From NCBI GenBank assembly GCA_036426205.1, contig CM071570.1:140325048-140389047 (forward strand): 64,000 bases of DNA. Reading direction: 5' to 3'. A program made the position numbers and the translations under genes. This DNA is from Ascaphus truei. Lineage: Eukaryota; Chordata; Amphibia; Anura; Ascaphidae. The notes under the pieces were generated by a model. That model saw nothing but the letters and a program-made list of their open reading frames with translations, was not told the origin of the DNA and ran no database searches. Shown here piece by piece: positions 43,086 through 53,906 of the stretch. Position 1 is the first letter of the stretch; each line of letters begins with the position of its first letter.

Positions 43086-43458
43086 CAATAATTTCTTTGT
43101 CTCTAGAGGCACCATATTACAAGTACTGTATGTGATTTGGAGGCAACTGATATGCGGGATGCCGCTCTGATTGACCAGCACTGGGAGCTCAAGGGTAAAG
43201 CCATATGCAGAAAAACAAACATACAGTATGCTGAGGTGAAGTGTGCCGGTAATAAAGTTGTTTGAATAGATTACAATATATAGGTGTGCATGCATTTTCA
43301 ATTTACAGTAGTGTTATTTGGGCACTTTTACCAACCTCAACCTTTTCAGAAAGCAGTAGAAATTTGTATTAACTTTACATAGTTTCTGTTGCAGTAAGCA
43401 CTTTGTAATAAAGCAGAAAACAAAGCAGTAAAATCCACATTTAGCATTGTATGTATGT
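43086..43458. other. unassigned flank
   Basis: AT-rich, no coding or repeat signal. Confidence 0.5.
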
Positions 43459-44083
43459 TGTGAAAAACAGCTTACTCCGGGGCTCCGCCGTTTGTCCGGG
43501 ACTATTAGAACACGGTCTTTTAGGGTTGGTTAAATGATGAGGCGTCACGTACTGTTCCTTTAAACAGGCTATGCCTGGTTTATTCAGTCCCAGGCACTGA
43601 GACTGCCACTGTGCATACAACAGAACCACATCAAAACAAAAAGCTGCTCACCTGTGCGATAACTTAACTTAGATTTTTCCTAACTCAGGGTGGAAGTGGC
43701 TTTTCCACTTCCAACAACAAAACAAGGTACTTTTCAGTTTTAGACAAAAAGGAACAGAAACATGTAACCTGTTTGGGGAGAGGCTTATTCCCCTCTCTGC
43801 TTCCAGCAGCCTTCCTGTCTCCAGGCTCTTGGGGAGAGGGGAGATGAAACAGGAAATCAGTCTTACATACCTGATTTCTAATTAGCATGACAGGTGACAG
43901 AAATCAGGCAGCAGACAAACTCTGGTCTGGGTCTCTCATCCCTCAGTTCCAGCGCTTGCCAAACTGTGGGATGGAGTGCATGTATTATAAGGCTGCACTC
44001 CCAGGCCAAATAGGATAGAAACTGTTCAGTATCCTGGGAGCCCTATATATGGAATTTGTTACCATCCCCTGGTTTCTGTCACA
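43459..44083 (-). mobile_element. solo LTR with 4-bp duplication ATGT
   Basis: On the minus strand it starts TGTGACAGAAACC and ends TTTTTCACA. ATGT flanks both sides (43455-43458 and 44084-44087). CTGAATAAACC supplies a polyadenylation signal in minus orientation, and GCTGCACTCC and CTATATATGGAA-like sequence stands near the expected promoter. No internal region. Confidence 0.8.
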
Positions 44084-44094
44084 ATGTACTATGT

Positions 44095-44345
44095 ATATAT
44101 TTATTTATATAGTGCCCACAGCTGTACTTAGCACTTTACAAGAGAGACAATACAGTACAGGGCAGTATAATACAATAAGTGCGACAAATAAGATCAGACA
44201 ATATGAAAGGCAATCCCTGCCCCGGAGAGCTAGCAATCGAAGTGGTATGATGGGAAAGTGACAGAGACAGCAGGTGAGGGAATAAGTGCAGTAGATGGCA
44301 GTCAACAACATAGCAGTTTTGAAGGCCAATTAAGCCTATTTCAAC
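44095..44345 (-). mobile_element. L2-related LINE tail, reverse
   Basis: Reverse complement gives TTGCTAGCTCTCCGGGGCAGGG, TAAAGTGCTAAGTACAGCTG and GGGCACTATATAAATAAATA, the generic L2-type 3' UTR and tail. It is a different subfamily from the other L2 tails (GGGCACTATATAAA instead of GGCGCTATATAAA). Confidence 0.75.
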
Positions 44346-44539
44346 CAACTAGCTGAGTTTACAATTGAAAAAAGGGGTGAATGCAGCACTAAACACTAAC
44401 ACTATTCTACTAATAAGGAATGATAGTGCTATAAGTAAGTGTCTAAGTGAGAAATAAATAAATAAATATAAGACTTTCCAAAATTTAAAATTTAAAAATT
44501 GTCCCACAAATAATGATACAGTGTCCTGAATATGATAGT

Positions 44540-45094
44540 GTCCTGAATATTCAAAATGAAAAGGAGGAAGCTTGAAAAGCGAAACACGTAGGGTGACCCT
44601 CACAGGCCATCGTAACTTTTTCGCTTGAGACACACTGATCAGCTTTTTGCCTGCCTTCCTGACTCCTACACCCTGAAGAAAAACATGACAGATGGGAGTT
44701 TATCAAAGGAAGCCGTTCACTGGTCTGATCCCTGACCCCGGCTATGCACGAGTCGAGGAAGAGGAGACATTGCGACAGGACCCTTAACCATTTCCCAACG
44801 TGGAGGAGACAAAGACCGCCTGTCTAAAGGAACAGACAAAAACCGGCAAAGCTGAATCCCTTAAACCTTCGGTCAAAGAAAACTAGAAGGAAGGAAGAGC
44901 AGAGCTGCTGAGGCTAGATTGCCCCATCTGCTAATGTACAAGTGATTAACTACGCCTGTGAGTGTATTTTTTACTAGTTATTTTATTAAAACATATCCTG
45001 CCTTGGAATTTTCCTCTATTTTTGTGGAACTATACAACCTCTAACATACTGGTCAGTTGGGAGCCTATGGGGTCACCCATTTAGTCTATGCATA
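44540..45094 (+). mobile_element. PLE-like terminal region with hammerhead-like remnant
   Basis: GAGGAAGCTTGAAAAGCGAAACACGTAGG (44563-44592) has a GCTT/AAGC stem between GAGGA and GAAAC, like a hammerhead with a changed first core half. It is followed by a leader-type GC-balanced stretch and two diverged repeats (one before, one after the LTR at 45095-47144). There is no coding sequence. Assignment to PLEs is by analogy with the other motifs. Confidence 0.4.
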
Positions 45095-47144
45095 TGTAGC
45101 TGTCAGGAATCGGCGTTCTCCTCGCTTCCCACACGTAGCACTCCCTCTCCGCAGGGAGCCCCTGGACACACAAAACAATCCTGCCTTACCGGCCTCCACG
45201 GCTCATCGCCCCTGCCGCCGTCGCAGGATCACTCCCCTCAGCGATTCCTCTGCTCAGCGCCGGGCGCGCCCACCTACACGCACGCCATCCCCAGACGTTA
45301 TGTGCATGCATTCCCAGCTTACAGAGCACACGCCTAACAGAGCACTTTTAACCACTGCTCCTGCAGTGAGGCGTCGCCCCCAAGCATCACACAGTTCCAT
45401 GCAAATCAAGGATTACACTCAGCTGGGCTGTAACACCTCCCTCCTATCAGGGAAGACTCCTTGCAGTCCTCCAGGCCTGCCCCCTTTTCCCATTGGCCTG
45501 CCCAGCTTTATTATGCCTGTGCTTCCCATCACTCGTCGCTTGACATAGTCTCTGTATGGAAGCATTTGACTACTCTCTCAGTGACCCTCAGGTATAGACG
45601 CGGATTGGACGACTACCCCCTCTGGCTCTCGACTTTGGCTCTACTTGGACTTCGTCACTTCTGGCATCCCTGTAACATGGCTTATACCTTCGATCATCCG
45701 CAACTCTCCTATCCCTGATCCTGGCAACGGCAATAACTACTCCTCCTCTACTACCGGTACCGGCAAGTATTGTCTTCATTACTATACCTGGCCTGGCAAC
45801 ACTAACACCACACTCCGGACGCGCTCCCTTTGCTGCGGGTGCGTGTATCCCTACGTCCCACCTCAGCACAGAGGACGGGTCTGGTCTGCGGGCAGCACCG
45901 GCATAACAGTAGCGGGTGTACCCCTGGGGTTCTATAACTACTGATGCTGCTGTCACCTGTGAGGCTAACAAGAGGCCTGAACCTCCGCCACTGGAAGCCT
46001 GGGGTATACTTACACACGGTGCAGTGCCTCCACTGATGAGGGATCCCAGTGTGGTGGGATTGTGCCCTCAACAGAACAACCATACAGTAAATACACACAA
46101 TGGGAATAAACAGTATTTACTGAGCATGTACGGTAACTTCAGTGAAACTCTCATTGCATAACATCAATACCTCATTACATCATTACATCATATGAATAAC
46201 ATTGCATCACCCTGTATGCATACCATCCCATAGGCTCACATGTCCATCATTACATCACCCTTAGTCCTTTGAGTAGCAATGTGCTTGGGCACTTATCCCT
46301 TGAGTGTCCACAAACAATAAGGTGAGTGTGAGTGTGAGGGATAGCGCTTCCCTGTGTTGGGGCCCGGTGGTGCACTTAATATACAACCTCCCTGATCATA
46401 GTCCTGATCAGGATAATCCTTAGTACTCAGCAACTCTGCAACATGGTCCCACGGCGCGATGCGCTGCTGCTTGCAGGGATGAGTACACCATCTGACTCCC
46501 CAGGGGAGGGGTCCCCAGCCGGATGATCCTTTGCGAATAGTCTCTGCTATAGAGTCAGATACTCTTCCAGCTACACACTGTACTGACAGTCAGGCACTGT
46601 CCTGCAGCATCTCTCTCTCTCTCTATGAGTATAGTGAAGGAGTCCCTAGCTTAAGGCCTTTCCCTATCTCATGCAGTTAATTCTCTACAGTGTCTCAGGG
46701 GACAAACTGGGCCCTGCGGGTATACCTTTGGCCTAGTCCCTGGAGCACTGCTCCGTGGACAATACCTGCACCGTCGGTGTCCAGGTCTTGACTCCTCACT
46801 TCCTGTCCCAGCAGGCAGTAGTCTTTCCTTCCTCAGAAGCAATCCAGCCATCCCATTGGCTATCGTGTGTCACCAGGCAGCTTTTTCCCTAAGCCTCATG
46901 GGAGTTGTAGTCTCTCTGCTGCACAATTAACATTGAGAACGCGTGCGCATAGGACACTGCGCATGCACGACTCTAGTGGCCACCACAGGGTGCCCTTTGC
47001 CTGCCTTACTCTGCAAGGACTCCTAACTTACACTCGCCGCTTCTGCGCATGCGCAACTCCGTCGACCTGCCGCAACATCCCCACAAGTGAGGGTAAGGAG
47101 GGGAAAAAACAGGAGCGCGGGGGACCAGAAGGGACCTGGCTACA
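45095..47144 (+). mobile_element. outer solo LTR (TGTAGC...GCTACA) with 4-bp duplication CATA
   Basis: The ends TGTAGCGGGTGTACCCC (interrupted after six bases by the inner LTR) and GGGACCTGGCTACA are the terminal inverted TGTAGC/GCTACA. CATA flanks both sides (45091-45094 and 47145-47148). Without the nested LTR the element is about 1.24 kb. A shorter relative with the same ends lies at 51620-51816, and the solo LTR at 35276 has a similar start. No coding. Confidence 0.75.
45101..45908 (+). mobile_element. inner solo LTR, Gypsy-type, duplication GTAGC
   Basis: It starts TGTCAGGAATCGGCG and ends CACCGGCATAACA, flanked by GTAGC at 45096-45100 and 45909-45913. The near-terminal CCCACCTCAGCAC and the CT-rich composition match the 3' LTR of the chromovirus at 56372-57167, so both likely belong to one lineage. 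It inserted six bases inside the start of the outer LTR. Confidence 0.85.
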
Positions 47145-47148
47145 CATA

Positions 47149-47560
47149 TATAATATATAGCAGTTTAATCTGACTAAGTGGAAAGCTACATCACCAGAGT
47201 GGACCAGGTTCTGTGTTAAAATCTCTAGGCGCTTAATTATTACTATCAAGACTATTGATATCAGGAGGCCCCTGAATAAGACCTCTTGTCTTCAAGTTTC
47301 TATACCTACTTATTTCTATCTATTGGTAGGGTTACAACCCTCAATATTTGCTCACCTGGGAGCTCATGAGATCACCCACTCAGTCTACCCATATTACATT
47401 TAGCAATTCAACCTGACTGCTTAGGTAGTACAAATTACTAGCCGCAGAGTTGGTTGGAGTTATTTAACCCTGAACAGTACCAATCTAGTGTAAGAGAAAC
47501 TCAAGATTATTCTTTAAGAGGAACCCTGTTTGTGTCACACACATTTGTGATTTCAATACC
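47149..47560 (+). mobile_element. continuation of the region interrupted at 45094
   Basis: The piece 47335-47470 (ACAACCCTCAATATTTG, CTGGGAGCTCATGAGATCAC, CAGTCTACCCATAT, AACCTGACTGCTTAGG) is a second copy of 45031-45094 joined to 47149-47190. A unit of about 300 bases is therefore present twice, the first copy being split by the LTR pair. No coding. Confidence 0.6.
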
Positions 47561-48010
47561 CGTCAGGAACTTGAAAGAACCTTAAAAACTGTGTGCGCAT
47601 TATTATACTGTCACATTTTTTCTGTCTTCCACATATCTTTATGATGTACTGAGACTACGCGCAAAAGGACACCATCTTCTTTCACATAGCTGAGTTTACA
47701 AGTCCACACTTTTCTTCCTGAAAGCAAAAAGTGCAGCAATTGGTTTACAAATTGACAAACTCTATACAGTATATATGGTTGCCTGGTGGTTTGTCCAAAA
47801 TTACTGGGCAAAATGGTGAAAGGTGCAACTCTTACGAGAATCATTGGTGGGGAAGGTTACTTATAAATGGCCTGTTACGTAATTTTTTATTTTAAATCAC
47901 GTGAGGGTGCATGCACGTGGAGTTCTCTGGCGTTTCAGCAATCCAGCCAGCTGATTTTCTTACTATCGGTACCTTACTGAAGCAGGAGCAGAGGACGTTG
48001 AGGCACTGAC
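47561..48010. other. unassigned stretch
   Basis: No gene. CACGTGAGGGTGCATGCACGTG (47898-47919) is a near-palindrome. Confidence 0.5.
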
Positions 48011-48013
48011 AAC

Positions 48014-48118
48014 CACGGGGGTGGGGGAGTCCGGAATAAACAGGGTGCACCTGATCTGATCAGTTTGCCACTATCTGAATCAGGTGCACCCTTTGATCGG
48101 ACTCTCCCCCACCCCGTG
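48014..48118. repeat. fold-back hairpin
   Basis: The left arm CACGGGGGTGGGGGAGTCCG and GGGTGCACCTGAT face ATCAGGTGCACCC and CGGACTCTCCCCCACCCCGTG, with short unpaired spacers. The loop is about 24 bases. It is probably the core of a non-autonomous DNA element extending to about 48200. Confidence 0.85.
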
Positions 48119-48409
48119 ACACCAAATAGAGATTTCTCTCCAATGAATGTTTGTTTTTTAATCCTGTAAGTGCAATTCCTTGGGGCTGCTGGTTTTAATA
48201 AATGTACCATTTTGTTATACAGTTACATGCTATGGAGCCTGCGCTTCTCTTTGTTTTTTGTTCTTTTATATTTATATAAGCACACATATAAATCATCTCA
48301 AATGTAAAGGTCTCTTTTTAAATTATACTAAACTAAACAATTATACCATCATATTGCTTGTTTCTATAACGACATGGCACACATAATTGTTGATGAGTCC
48401 CTAACCTGT

Positions 48410-48560
48410 AGAGTTTACAATTTAATGCTGGATCCTGAGGCGCAGGGAGATAAAGTGATTTTCTTAAGGTCATAAGGAGCTGACACTGGATGTGAACCAG
48501 ATCACCCACTATAAAGGCAGTGACATCACCACTGAGCCATTCCTTCAGCCCATAAATAAA
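48410..48560 (-). mobile_element. MIR-like tRNA-derived SINE fragment
   Basis: Reverse complement contains GGCTCAGTGGTGATGTCACT, the B-box-like GGTTCACATCC and ATGACCTTAAGAAAATCACT with TTATCTCCCTGCGCCTCAGG. This is the order A-box end, B box (GGTTCRANNCC) and the GACCTTGGGCAAGTCACT/CTCCCTGTGCCTCAG core of MIR-type CORE-SINEs. Diverged and truncated. Confidence 0.7.
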
Positions 48561-51500
48561 TCACAAATACTAAGAAATATTCCACTTCTTAACACGACAA
48601 CAGTACCTGACTCATGGGAAGAGCCACAAACAGGAATAATATTGTCACATTAGTCTTTTAAATATACCTTATACTCCGATTTCTACGTAAAACTGATAAT
48701 CATTCTCCTCAGAGAAATGATTCATTAAAATAGGCCACTGGTGACTGACCAAATGTAAATGGAAGGATGGAATAAACTTTGTTTCATGTATTATTCATAG
48801 CATTTCAGTTGCTTTGAGACCACACCGTATATTTTCAAAACCCTGCACACTGCTAAAAAGAGCAACAAATAAAATCAGGGTATAATTTCTAAAATAAGAA
48901 AACAAAAGACTTACCCGAGAGACCACAATTAAAGGTAGTCATATATATTTTTTTATACTGCACATACAGTATATAGTATATTTTTCATGTGTCTAATGAA
49001 AGGTAACATGATATGCAAAATAGTAAAGAAAAAAAAAAGCTTTGCAAGACCAACACGATTACATTTTCTTCTGATGCTTAAGAGTATGCAAATAGACTTT
49101 TGACATTTTGATGACATGAGAAAGGTTCTCCTGGGTCTTAAAATGTTATCTCTGAGTATTATATAATTCTGAGATAAATACAGCAGTGTGACATTCTCTT
49201 GATTTTCCTCTCTATTGAGAACAACAGTGACATCTGATGTGTAGTTTTGCAGTAGTGGCCTTGCAAAAACAAGAAACCCATGCGTGCATGTACATGTATT
49301 TTGCAGGTCTTTTAATGTGTTTCTGTATCTCCCTGCTTGGCGGCAGGAATCTGAATTAATAGTCATAGGCCATAACAGCACTGCAGCTCCCTATGCTGTT
49401 GCCGTTAATTGTGCGGTATCCCACAAGCAGTTCTAGATCCACTAGATCTTAATCCACCTGTTATCTACTTTTTTTTGCATTCTGACATTCTTGTTACTTT
49501 AAAAATACACTAGTTCCTTATGCCAATTCAGCAAGGGTCCTAACCTACTTGTATGTTTTGCAATTTCTCCTCTCCTGTCTTCTTTGCATGCTTCCCCTGA
49601 CCTGTTTCTGGGTGTTTTTGCTGTCTGTCTTAAGTGCAGCTCACCTGAAACTCTGCCTTATTCATTTGATACTATGCACCTAGCCTGCTTATAATTCCCA
49701 GACTGCAACCCAGCTGCCTATTGTTCTTCTTCTCCACTGCAGTATTTCTCATCTGATTTGTTTCTACCATTAGAAATACATACACTCAGCTTTATGTGAC
49801 AGTTATAGATGTAATGAGAGCATGTGTAATAAGAGCAGAGATTATAGCACACCTACAGTATTTTCATGGATAGTTATAATATTCCTCCCAAAACAGAGAA
49901 TCTTATTTTTAATAAGAAATATAGCAATTTTAATGTAGGTGAACATTTTATATGTATTTATGTAATGAAATATGTATACCTAGGTATCCAGCTTCTGGTA
50001 TTTGCATTGTATTCTTTTAGTACAAATGTTATTGTACAGAAGGAAATATTGATTTATGGTATACATGAAACAATCAACTTTTCTTAATAACAATGTAATA
50101 ATTGTGTTACTTTCAATTAACTAATAAGACCAAATAATTATACAAAAGTGTAAGCACAATAGTGTTGCTTTCAATTAATGTGGGCCTCAGTATTAATAGA
50201 CACTTTGATTAAAACGCCTTTATAACATGATTTATAATTTAACTCCACCTTATTCTAACCTGATTAATGTTTACAGTATAAAGAATCCACTTATTGTAAG
50301 TTCAGGATTTTTTTTTCATACAGTATGTCACTTAGCAGAGATGTAAAAAATGTTTTTCTTTCCAGTTATCTTGCCATAGAAAACCGATCCATCGAAATCA
50401 AATGACTATTAGGGCTAAAATGCATCATAAGCATCACATAACAATATATACTTGATGTACTGTAGGCTTAATTTTACTAACAATGCAAAAAATGTTGTTC
50501 ATTTGTCAAGACTATTTTATACTGTACAAACAAAGTGCACAGCAATAGTAGATAATGCTGGGACAATTATGGTGACTAAAACAACAAGACAGTTTGGTAG
50601 TGCCGTATTCAGGTTTTGTATACCATAACTCTGTGTCTATCAGACTTCCCCGTTTTGACTGTTTGTTTGTCTTTTATAGCCCTAAAGTATCAACTACCTG
50701 GGATCCAGTATCTGTAGGTTTTTAAACACCAACTACTGGGGAGGAGAAGGAAGCTGAAGGCATACAGTACAATTAGAAATGAATAAAGTTTGCATCTGAA
50801 GCAAATTATCTTTGTAAATAACAACGCTTAGGGTTTCAGATTTATTATGAAGGAGAGGGACATGCCGAGCATTTGAATGAATAATGGGAACATACTGGTA
50901 TACTGAGAAATTTACCATCTTTAAGTTGTTTCCATTTGTGGAGCTATAATTATGCGGTTGAAAAAAATGTGGATGTCACTTGTAATTTGTTTATTAAGTG
51001 TATGCTTTATAAAAATTTGCTTTAGGAGCGAGAATTTTTTTGAGGAAGTCTAGAACTGGACTAATAGTGCTTATACAGTACTGCACATTCACAGCTACAT
51101 TTGCCCCATCAAATAATATGATACAGTACTTTTGGGGTTACATTAATCAGCAAATATATTTGTGTATGTTTTACCTCCTGCATAAACCAAATAAAAGTAC
51201 CCAGAACCCCAGTACAATCATTTTTAAGAAGGAAGGTTTATTCGATTAGAGTTTTAACAATGAGCTCCAAAAAAACTCCTTCAGTATTTAATGACCAGAA
51301 AATCATTGAGTGCACTGTACTTAACGAAAATGCCTAATGTATTTACTTTCCTTAGTATGCCTGTTTTGTCAACATTAATCTCTGAATGTTAACATTTTCC
51401 CATTTTACATTACATGCTCATACAATGTTTGTACTTGTCACTTCTTTTAATACATTATTGTTTGTAGGCAGACACTTTTTTATTTTCCTTTTAAATTAGA

Positions 51501-51610
51501 GCATGACGGAGGTTTGGATTAACATGCACAATCCTAGGCTTTAATAAACAACATCTGTTGGGGAATTCGAACTAACATAATATCCAATGAAAGGTATCCC
51601 TAGGAAACTT
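48561..51610. other. AT-rich stretch, nothing recognised
   Basis: Over 3 kb without protein motif or clear repeat. The longest frame (142 codons, minus, 48953-49381) has no family signal and lysine/asparagine-poor chance composition. TACTGTA/TACAGTA words are again frequent. Confidence 0.6.
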
Positions 51611-51619
51611 CTTGCCTGA

Positions 51620-51816
51620 TGTAACGGGTGTTCCCTATGACTACCGCCGCTACTACTTGCTGTGCGCGTCCCCGGCAACCGGCCTGCTCGCCGCTCGCGT
51701 CCCCGGCAACCGGCCTGATCCGCTTCCCTAACAACCGGCCGCAACACAACCACGCGCGCAACGGGGAAGGAGGGGGTGAGTGCGCAAGGGGGACAAAGGA
51801 GGGGGACCTGGCTACA
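51620..51816 (+). mobile_element. short CpG-rich LTR-like element
   Basis: It starts TGTAACGGGTGTTCCC and ends GGGACCTGGCTACA, the same ends as the outer LTR at 45095-47144, but is only 197 bases, so it is internally deleted. Within it the unit GCGTCCCCGGCAACCGGCCTG is present twice and a third, decayed time. A clear flanking duplication was not found. Confidence 0.55.
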
Positions 51817-53880
51817 TCCTCCCCCTGGTGAAAATATATATATATATACAGAATTATATTGTAATGAAAAATTAGCAATTTTAATAAATCAGCTTTATTC
51901 TCAATTAAGTAAAAAGAAAATTCCAATGTGTGATGCCTTTTATTGGGCAAGAAGAACAGAAACATATTTGGGGATATTTGGATTTACAGTATGTTATATC
52001 GTTAAAGTACCATTCATTAGAATTAATGTTTTTTTTTGTTTTTTTTACAAACAGCCCTTCAGATCCATTGCAATATATATTTATGTTTAAACTGCTTCAA
52101 ACCATTTCTTTACCTTTTTCATTAAATAAAAAATGACAAAATACACGAATCAACACTCATTACAGTATACCACCATTTAATAACGTCCCCTTTATTTTAG
52201 AAGATTTACCATTTTCAAACATATATTGATGATATACTGTTGTAATGAAACACTTGTTATACCATTATAAAAATGTTCTCATTCTAAGACTTAACTGATG
52301 TGGGAAAGAACAAATGATGACCTTAAGAAAAAGAGGCCTCTATCAGTTCAGGACATATGTAGATCTAATTGCCTAACACTTTGGACAAATTAAATTGGTT
52401 GCCCCAACTCATGCTAATTAATAAAGATTGTTGATTTACTTAACTTAGGCAAGAAAACCAAAGATATTTCGTAACTGTTTATTAAATTAGATAACTGTTA
52501 TAATGAGTTATTCATTAAACTGATAGTGCCGATTGGGGCATTATTGGATATGTTTTTTTTATTTTCTTACTGATAGCCTAGTTTTTTCTTTATTCCACAT
52601 TCAAGAAAGCGTATGATTCCACTGCATGGTTCAGGATTCCTTGATTTTGTTCCAGACAGTGGAGATGTAGTGACCTCTGCTGTTTCTTAGCCTTTACTTC
52701 ATTTAGTTAATACTATATTTGTAATCACTAGAATATGGTACATCTAAGTTCATTCTTGTTGGTATCACTCACAAAGATTATAATGAAAAACATTTTGAGA
52801 AAAGATTTTCTCTTAAAGATCAATATAAATAATTGAGGAGTAATTGAGTGTTAGTAAAATATCTCACTGGTTTCATCTTCTCTTTTTTTTACAGTCTCTG
52901 AAAGAAGGTGTTTACATCTCCAGTTTCAAAAATTATATTTTTTCCTTATTTTTCATGCAGAAATTGATCAGATTCAGTGCTTGTAAAACATAGTGATAAA
53001 AGATGCAGGAAGAAATGAGCAACAAATTACCAATTGGAAAAAACTGCTAGATGATTCTAAACATGCCATATGATTTGAAATGATACATTTTGCTTTATTT
53101 TCAACAAAAATATGCAACGTTTATTCTATCTTTCATTTGTATAATTTAGTTGTATTAGCATACAGGGTTTCATTCTTGTAGGTAGTTATTTCTCCAAAGC
53201 ACCAACAAGTGACTGAAAAATAAACATTTTTTTTTATAATTCATATATACCTTAAATTATTTGGTAATAAAAAATCCATTTCATGGTATCATGTTGTGTT
53301 TTTACTGTATAATCCCTTCTACTGAAGTTTGCAGGAACCCAGCACAGCCAACCCATACACCAAAATAAATATTTGATGTGATTTCTTGGACTGAAACAAC
53401 GAGGGTGAGCTGAAAGCTCGTGGCATACAAATAAATGCAAATAAATACAAATAAATACAGCTGTGCAAACTAAGTACTGTATAACTTTGCTAATATGCTG
53501 TACATCTTTGGTGACTGTATATATTTTCTCATATTAATGTTCATATTTCAAAATGACATTCATAATTTTACTGGAGCATTTCACTCACCGACATATATTA
53601 CTGTATAAACAGAGGATAAAAATATGTCTATGCAGAATAAGCGATGACCACAAATATATAATAAACACTTGATGTAGCAACATACTATATGCTGGGCTTT
53701 AAAATTAACAACCTGGCTAACAAAATAAAACTTTTAAAGTTCTAAAGGATTAATTGAATCCTCTTATTTTCATTGATAGTGTCTTCAAAAATAGATCCTT
53801 GTGTTATCTATAACGTCAATAGTTGTAGGACTAAGGTTTTTTTTTATATAAATAGGAGAGCCCCCTTGCTCCAGCCAATA
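51817..53880. other. AT-rich stretch, nothing recognised
   Basis: No gene or dated repeat. A short TA run is at 51836-51849. The stretch ends where Gypsy coding begins abruptly after a TA run. Confidence 0.6.
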
Positions 53881-53906
53881 TTATTATTAGAATATATATA
53901 TATAGG

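Noticed and set aside
45057..45971. Frames of 85-163 codons within 45.0-46.0 kb
   Set aside because: They lie in solo LTRs defined by exact target duplications; no protein motif.
48410..48560. Possible tRNA gene
   Set aside because: Only a B-box-like word and a MIR-type core are present; no cloverleaf can be drawn, so it is called a SINE.
48953..49381. 142-codon minus-strand frame as a gene
   Set aside because: No motif, no splice or promoter context, AT-rich surroundings; length is within chance for this composition.
52600..52700. Possible host exon near 52.6 kb
   Set aside because: No consistent open frame with splice sites and no recognisable domain.
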